10,344 nucleotides of DNA, taken from positions 1-10,344 of the forward strand of contig JANSYB010000033.1 of assembly GCA_024742655.1 (NCBI GenBank), written 5' to 3'. Made by a program: the position numbers and the translations under genes. This document shows, one piece after another, positions 6,163 to 10,344 of the stretch (within the stretch, counting starts at the first letter, position 1; every line of letters begins with the position of its first letter). A model generated the notes under the pieces. The model had not been told where the DNA came from, did not search any database, and was given only the letters and a program-made list of their open reading frames with translations. The DNA comes from Paracoccaceae bacterium (GTDB taxonomy: Bacteria > Pseudomonadota > Alphaproteobacteria > Rhodobacterales > Rhodobacteraceae).

Positions 6163-6657
6163 ATGCAAACGAGACGTAAAAGTCCCGCTCTTCGCCTGTC
6201 GGCCGCACTGGCCCTTTGCGTGGGTCTGCTTGCCCTGCCCTTGCCCGTGCAGGCACAGCAATCCGACGAAACGACCACCTTCGAGGACGTGCAAAAGGAG
6301 TTTTCGGAGACGTTCGACACCATTTCCGAATACACCGCGCAGGAACGCGAGGATGCGCTCGCAGCCATCGACGAGACGTTGCAACGCCTGGATGGCCGGA
6401 TCGAAGAGACCGAAGCGGCCATCCGGGACCAATGGTCGGAGATGTCGCAGGCCACCCGCGAACAGACCGCCGCCACCCTGAAAACCTTGCGTGAACGCCG
6501 CAACCGGCTGAGCGAGGCCGTCGGTGCGTTGTCGCAGGGCGCGGGCAATGCCTGGGGCGACCTCATGGCCGGTGTGCGCAATGGCTGGAACGATCTGGAA
6601 CGCGCCTGGGGCGACGCGGCATCGACCGTTGATACCGAAACCGAAACAGGAGACTGA
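6163..6657 (+). CDS. Exported coiled-coil protein related to the preceding 95-residue protein
   Basis: 164 residues with a clear Sec signal peptide: basic MQTRRKSPALR, a hydrophobic core at 12-27, and a predicted cleavage after VQA (residue 31). The mature part (32-164) is acidic, helical and soluble-looking, so periplasmic location is likely. Its C-terminal half lines up with the neighbouring protein: LRER (109-112), Leu123 and Trp131 have the same spacing as LRQK, Leu61 and Trp69 there, and AWGDLMAGVRNGWNDLERAW (130-149) matches SWEDLKGGFEKAWDDLGTAV, including an 11-residue Trp spacing. It thus looks like an exported paralogue with unknown function. The ATG at 6163 follows the upstream stop by one base; GGAAAGG at 6146-6152 may serve as ribosome site. 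A longer in-frame reading would overlap the previous gene and bury the signal peptide. Confidence 0.85.
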   Translation: MQTRRKSPALRLSAALALCVGLLALPLPVQAQQSDETTTFEDVQKEFSETFDTISEYTAQEREDALAAIDETLQRLDGRIEETEAAIRDQWSEMSQATREQTAATLKTLRERRNRLSEAVGALSQGAGNAWGDLMAGVRNGWNDLERAWGDAASTVDTETETGD

Positions 6658-6658
6658 C

Positions 6659-7144
6659 ATGACCAATCGATCGCGTAGCCTTGAAAATCTGCAACAGGCG
6701 CTGTCCATGGAAATGACGGCGATCCATCAGTACCTGCTTCACGCGCATGTGCTCGACGACTGGGGGCTTGATCGTCTCGCCGCCAAGATGCGCGAGGAAA
6801 TGAACGAGGAACTCGGCCATGCCAGCCGGTTTCTCGATCGGATTCTCTACCTGGACGGCGACCCCGAGATCACGGCAACAAAATCGCCCAAACCCTCGGA
6901 AACGCTTGAGGATCTCTTTTCGGCCGATCTCGAAGAGGAAAAGGGCGCGCTTGACTTCTATTCGCAAGCCGCACAAGCCGCCGATGAGGATCGCGACGTC
7001 GGAACCCGGATATTGTTCGAAGAGATCATTCTGGATGAGGAAGGTCACAAGGACTGGCTGTCGCAACAATTGAACCTGCTCAAGCGGATGGGCGAGCCGA
7101 CCTACATGGCCAAGACCATGAGCGACGCGACCCAAGATGCCTGA
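6659..7144 (+). CDS. bfr: Bacterioferritin-like ferroxidase, probably haem-free
   Basis: Iron-storage or iron-detoxifying protein of the ferritin four-helix-bundle superfamily, 161 residues (family about 155-160), cytoplasmic. The di-iron ferroxidase ligands fall at the same numbers as in E. coli Bfr: Glu18, Glu51, His54, Glu94, Glu127 and His130; Tyr25 is also kept. Position 52, where Bfr has the Met that ligates the intersubunit haem, is Leu (EELGHA), so haem binding in the usual way is unlikely. The start is set by AGGAGA at 6648-6653, five bases before the ATG, one base after the stop of the exported protein. It is likely co-transcribed with the phasin run. Oligomeric state (24-mer) and role (storage versus peroxide protection) are inferred from family. 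Confidence 0.93.
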   Translation: MTNRSRSLENLQQALSMEMTAIHQYLLHAHVLDDWGLDRLAAKMREEMNEELGHASRFLDRILYLDGDPEITATKSPKPSETLEDLFSADLEEEKGALDFYSQAAQAADEDRDVGTRILFEEIILDEEGHKDWLSQQLNLLKRMGEPTYMAKTMSDATQDA

Positions 7145-7387
7145 TCGGGCCGCGATGTATCGAGGGGCCGGGTTCCGGGTCGCCGCCCGGACATCCGGCT
7201 CTGGCCTTCCGCATTGCCGGCAGTGGCCCCCGCGGTCATCGGTCTTGGGTTGTCCTGCGTGGCCACGGCGGCGGCCCCCTTCTTGGGTGATTGGCGGCCC
7301 GCGTCGTGGCCGGGCTGCCGGGCCTGATCGTCGTGTCGGTCGCGCGGGCGGCAACCTGATCACGGTTCTGACAAGGCGGGAGCAATC
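7145..7387. other. GC-rich 243-base gap between the bacterioferritin-like gene and the P-type ATPase
   Basis: No gene is supported. One frame continues after the bfr stop with a hydrophobic stretch but has no credible start. A CCGGG/CCCGG inverted repeat lies at 7175-7190 without a T-run. No TTNAC-N4-GTNAA dyad was found here. I cannot name a promoter for the ATPase gene. Confidence 0.45.
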
Positions 7388-10150
7388 GTGGAGCCGAAAC
7401 AGACGACGTTTCAACGAGAGGACAACGCAAACGTGTCAGACACGCAGGCTTCACCCCCACATGCAAGACCGATCGACGAGATCGTCGAGCATCTGGAAAC
7501 GGATCCGGAAGACGGGCTGAGCTCCGACGAGGCGGATGCACGCCTCGACTCGAACGGTCCCAACACCTTGCGCGAGCAGGCCCGCAAGAGCCTGTTCGCC
7601 ATTCTGATCAACCAGTTCGAAAGCGTCATCGTCTGGCTGCTGACCTTCGCGGCGGGCCTGTCGTTCGTGTTCGCAGAATACGCCGAGGGCATCGCCATCG
7701 TGGTGCTGTTGCTCATCAACGCCGGCATCGGGTTTTACACCGAACTTCGGGCGGTCCGCTCCATGGAGGCGCTGAGGCAAATCGCCCAGGTCCAGACCCG
7801 GGTGCGCCGCGACAGTCAGGATCAGGCCATCGACGCCAGGGAAATCGTGACCGGCGACCTGGTGCTGCTTGAGGCGGGGGATATCCTGACGGCCGATCTC
7901 AGGCTTTTGGAAAGCGCCAGGTTGCAGGTGGACGAGGCGGTGCTGACCGGTGAATCCAATCCGGTCGACAAGTCGACGGAACCGCTTGATCCGGATACCG
8001 CCATCGGCGATCGCGCGAACATGGCCTACAAGGGCACCGCCGTCACACAAGGCTCGGGCCGGGGCGTGGTTGTCGCGACCGCGATGGACACCGAGATCGG
8101 ACGGATCAGTGAACTGGCACAAAGCGCCGAAGCCGAGGCCGCCCCACTCGAAGAGCGGCTGGACAAACTGGGCCATCGCCTGATGTGGCTGTCGCTCGGT
8201 CTGGCCGCCCTGATCATCGGCGCGGGCATGCTGCGTGGCTCCGGCCTGACCGAGATGGTGCAGACCGGCGTCGCTCTTGCCGTGGCGTCCGTGCCCGAAG
8301 GCCTGCCGATCGTCGCAACCCTCAGCCTGGCGCGCGGCATGTGGCGCATGAGCGCCCGCAATGCCCTGATCACACAACTGTCTTCGGTCGAGACACTGGG
8401 GGCGACAACCGTGATCCTGACCGACAAGACCGGCACCCTGACCGAGAACCGCATGACGGTCGTGCGCTACCTGTTCGATACCGCGCAGATCGAGGTGGCC
8501 GCCGGGAATGGCGACGCGACGTTTCAGCTGGATGAAGACAAGACGGTGGAGCCGGACCAGGACGACCGACTGGCCTGCGCGCTTCGGGTCGGGGCGCTGT
8601 GCACGAACGCCGATGCAAGCGCGGAGAACAGTGACGCCTATGTCGGCGACCCGATGGAGATCGCCTTACTCCGGGTGGCCGGGACCGCCGCGTTTGATCG
8701 CGATGCGCTGCGCGCCGATTATCCCGAAACCCGCGAGCATGCCTTCGATCCGGATCTCAAGATGATGGCCACGGTTCACGAGGACGATGGCGACTACCTT
8801 GTCGCCGTGAAAGGCGCCCCCGAAGCGGTCCTGGAGGTCTGCACCAAGGTCATGGGCGAAACCGGTGAGGCCGCGGATCTCGACAAGGACGCGCGCGCGC
8901 AGTGGCTGAAGCGGAACACAAAAGCGGCACAGGAAGGTCTTCGGCTGCTGGCGCTCGCGCAAAAACGCGTCTCGGATGACAGCGCCGAGCCCTATGCCGA
9001 CCTGACCCTGATCGGACTGGTCTGCCTGCTTGATCCGGTTCGAAAGGACGTACCCGACGCGATCGCGGCCTGCCGCAAAGCCGGCGTGAGGGTCGTCATG
9101 CTGACCGGGGATCATGCCGATACGGCCCAGAGCATCGCCAGGAACGCCGCAATCGCGGATGGCGATCTGTCGGTGGTCGAAGGCACCGACCTGAAAGACC
9201 TCGATGTCGACGCCCTCGATGAAGAAGATCTGACCCGGCTCAAGCAAACGGATGTTTTCGCCCGCGTCGCCCCCGAGACCAAGCTGACACTTGTATCCAT
9301 TTTTCAGAAAGCGGGCCATATCGTCGCCATGACCGGCGACGGGGTCAACGATGCTCCGGCGCTGAAAAAGGCCGATATCGGGATCGCCATGGGTCAACGC
9401 GGCACGGAAGTCGCCAAACAGGCGGCCCGCATGGTGCTGCGGGATGACGCCTTTTCGACCATCGTCGCGGCAATGCGCGAAGGGCGGGTGATCTTCGGCA
9501 ACATCCGGAATTTCGCGGTCTACATGATGTCGTGCAATGTCAGCCAGATCCTTGTGGTTGGCCTGGCCGTCATCGCCGGTCTGCCCGCCCCCCTGCTGCC
9601 GATGCAGATCCTGTATCTGAACGTGGTCACGGGTGTTTTTCCCGCGCTTGCCCTGGGGCTCGGGCCCGGCAGCGACACGGTCATGTCCGGGCCGCCGCGC
9701 GATCCCACCGAACCGATCGTCAACCGCGACAACTGGATTCATACCGCGGTGCTTGGCGGCTTTCTGACCGTCGCGATCCTCGGCGCCTTTGCCCTGGCGC
9801 TCTTCTGGCTGAAGCTGGACACTGGCCCGGCGATCACCGTCGGGTTTCTGACGCTGGCGCTTGGCCACCTGTGGAACGTTTTCAATCTGCGCGACCCCGC
9901 AACGGGTTTTTTCGTCAATGACGTGTCGCGCAACAGGTATGTCTGGGGTGCCATCGCCTTGTGCCTGGGGTTGATCGCGGCCGCGTTGTGGATGCCCGGG
10001 CTGTCCGGACTTCTGAAAACCGAACCTCCCGGTGTGCCCGGATTCCTGCTGGCCGCATCGGCAAGCCTGATACCCGTGGCATTGGGGCAAATCTGGATCG
10101 CGTGGATGCCCCGCACTGACAGGCCGCACGCCGCAAGCTCGCACGCGTAA
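7388..10150 (+). CDS. P-type cation-transporting ATPase (PII, Ca2+-ATPase-like) with altered ion-site residues
   Basis: Inner-membrane ATP-driven cation pump, 920 residues, with the full P-type layout: N-terminal cation-ATPase domain (about 27-85), M1-M2 (about 70-118), actuator with LTGES (186-190), M4 with PEGLP (303-307), phosphorylation motif DKTGTLT (Asp346), nucleotide domain with KGAPEAVL (475-482), hinge MLTGDH and TGDGVNDAP (571-576 and 649-657), and M5-M10 to the C-terminus. The M4 Glu304 of PEGLP is kept, but the M5 residue equal to SERCA Glu771 is Gln720 and the M6 residue equal to Asp800 is Gly749. The transported ion is therefore unclear. The start is GTG 7388 with GGGAG five bases upstream. 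A GTG at 7433 (15 codons in) with GAGAGGA about ten bases before it is an alternative. Confidence 0.92.
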   Translation: MEPKQTTFQREDNANVSDTQASPPHARPIDEIVEHLETDPEDGLSSDEADARLDSNGPNTLREQARKSLFAILINQFESVIVWLLTFAAGLSFVFAEYAEGIAIVVLLLINAGIGFYTELRAVRSMEALRQIAQVQTRVRRDSQDQAIDAREIVTGDLVLLEAGDILTADLRLLESARLQVDEAVLTGESNPVDKSTEPLDPDTAIGDRANMAYKGTAVTQGSGRGVVVATAMDTEIGRISELAQSAEAEAAPLEERLDKLGHRLMWLSLGLAALIIGAGMLRGSGLTEMVQTGVALAVASVPEGLPIVATLSLARGMWRMSARNALITQLSSVETLGATTVILTDKTGTLTENRMTVVRYLFDTAQIEVAAGNGDATFQLDEDKTVEPDQDDRLACALRVGALCTNADASAENSDAYVGDPMEIALLRVAGTAAFDRDALRADYPETREHAFDPDLKMMATVHEDDGDYLVAVKGAPEAVLEVCTKVMGETGEAADLDKDARAQWLKRNTKAAQEGLRLLALAQKRVSDDSAEPYADLTLIGLVCLLDPVRKDVPDAIAACRKAGVRVVMLTGDHADTAQSIARNAAIADGDLSVVEGTDLKDLDVDALDEEDLTRLKQTDVFARVAPETKLTLVSIFQKAGHIVAMTGDGVNDAPALKKADIGIAMGQRGTEVAKQAARMVLRDDAFSTIVAAMREGRVIFGNIRNFAVYMMSCNVSQILVVGLAVIAGLPAPLLPMQILYLNVVTGVFPALALGLGPGSDTVMSGPPRDPTEPIVNRDNWIHTAVLGGFLTVAILGAFALALFWLKLDTGPAITVGFLTLALGHLWNVFNLRDPATGFFVNDVSRNRYVWGAIALCLGLIAAALWMPGLSGLLKTEPPGVPGFLLAASASLIPVALGQIWIAWMPRTDRPHAASSHA

Positions 10151-10169
10151 CCGGGCCCTGAATGGCCGG
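10151..10169 (+). terminator. Possible weak hairpin after the ATPase gene
   Basis: CCGG-G-CC-CTGAAT-GG-CCGG can form a six-base-pair GC stem with one bulged G, directly after the ATPase stop. There is no T-run, so it may only weakly separate the ATPase from the dodecin promoter. Confidence 0.3.
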
Positions 10170-10177
10170 CTCACATC

Positions 10178-10191
10178 TTGACCGAGGTAAA
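10178..10191. promoter_or_regulatory. Crp/Fnr-type dyad, site 3 (upstream of the dodecin gene)
   Basis: TTGAC-CGAG-GTAAA fits TTNAC-N4-GTNAA and is followed by ATGCGAC, as at site 2. It ends 87 bases before the dodecin ATG. CAGACT at 10214-10219 falls exactly at the class II -10 distance. Confidence 0.5.
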
Positions 10192-10213
10192 TGCGACCCC
10201 CAAGCCGACGTCC

Positions 10214-10219
10214 CAGACT
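10214..10219 (+). promoter_or_regulatory. Candidate -10 element for the dodecin gene
   Basis: CAGACT lies at -12 to -7 if dyad site 3 is centred at -41.5, with +1 near 10226. It shares A2, A4 and T6 with TATAAT and is close to CACACT at the same relative place in the CBS promoter. This is inference from spacing. Confidence 0.3.
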
Positions 10220-10278
10220 GGCCAAAGCCGCGCCGGAACTCGTCCGGCCGGCAAGACGGAACTGAAAGGAGATAAACA

Positions 10279-10344
10279 ATGTCGATGATGAAGGTTATCG
10301 AAGTTCTCGCAAACTCCCCCGATGGATTTGACGCAGCCACGGAG
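10279..10344 (+). CDS. Probable dodecin, N-terminal fragment
   Basis: The first 22 codons are present and the gene runs off the window. The opening Met-Ser-Met-Met-Lys-Val-Ile-Glu-Val-Leu-Ala-Asn-Ser-Pro-Asp-Gly-Phe-Asp-Ala-Ala fits the first strand and helix start of dodecins (xKVIEVxAxSxxxxxDAxx), small dodecameric flavin-binding proteins of about 70 residues that buffer FMN or riboflavin. AAGGAG at 10266-10271 lies seven bases before the ATG. It is preceded by a Crp/Fnr-type dyad, so it may belong to the same regulon as the CBS and phasin genes. The fragment is short, so the family call is good but not certain. Confidence 0.75.
   Translation, partial: MSMMKVIEVLANSPDGFDAATE

Noticed and set aside
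6163..6222. Possible lipoprotein cysteine (Cys19) in the exported protein
   Set aside because: The preceding residues are Leu-Ala-Leu, not a lipobox, and the cysteine lies inside the hydrophobic core; VQA cleavage further on fits better.
7145..7325. Hydrophobic reading frame following the bacterioferritin-like stop
   Set aside because: It begins directly after the stop, has no ATG or credible ribosome site, and soon ends in a stop; alanine/proline richness follows from high GC.
8666..10279. Long - strand open frame (537 codons) opposite the ATPase gene
   Set aside because: It mirrors a well-supported + strand gene with all P-type motifs; long antisense frames are common in high-GC coding DNA, and its product resembles no family.

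Overview
The window reads as a piece of a high-GC alphaproteobacterial chromosome, most likely a Rhodobacterales (Roseobacter-type) marine bacterium. This rests on codon and GC style, a VHxxR-type Crp/Fnr regulator, a phasin next to small stress proteins, and the overall gene mix. The genus is inference only. No mobile element, CRISPR array, tRNA or rRNA was seen. Genes are densely packed and nearly all lie on the + strand.

Left part (1-3218): the arginine deiminase pathway in the order arcA-arcB-arcC, preceded by the last codons of a hydrophobic protein whose stop overlaps the arcA start (ATGA). ArcA makes citrulline and ammonia from arginine, ArcB splits citrulline with phosphate into ornithine and carbamoyl phosphate, and ArcC transfers the phosphate to ADP. 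This gives ATP without respiration. Starts and stops are 3-10 bases apart, so this is one operon.

Middle part (3225-5385): a small helix-turn-helix-like protein (- strand) diverges from a two-CBS-domain protein (+ strand). Then comes a Crp/Fnr-type regulator (- strand) without an FNR-type cysteine cluster, followed by a 462-base region with no convincing gene.

Right part (5386-10344): a compact run of a phasin-like protein with a CxxCxxC motif, a 95-residue coiled-coil protein, an exported 164-residue protein that appears related to it, and a bacterioferritin-like protein without the haem-ligand methionine. These are followed by a P-type (PII-like) cation ATPase with altered ion-site residues and the start of a probable dodecin.

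Main new signal: three intergenic 14-base dyads of the form TTNAC-N4-GTNAA, at 3511-3524 (before the CBS gene), 5305-5318 (before the phasin run) and 10178-10191 (before the dodecin gene). They have the geometry of a Crp/Fnr operator but lack the fixed G of the FNR half-site. The regulator encoded among them lacks the recognition-helix glutamate that FNR uses at that position. I infer a local regulon that links energy-limited survival (arginine fermentation, CBS sensing, phasin/PHA or stress proteins, iron storage, cation pumping, flavin storage). It is reminiscent of dormancy or low-oxygen regulons elsewhere.
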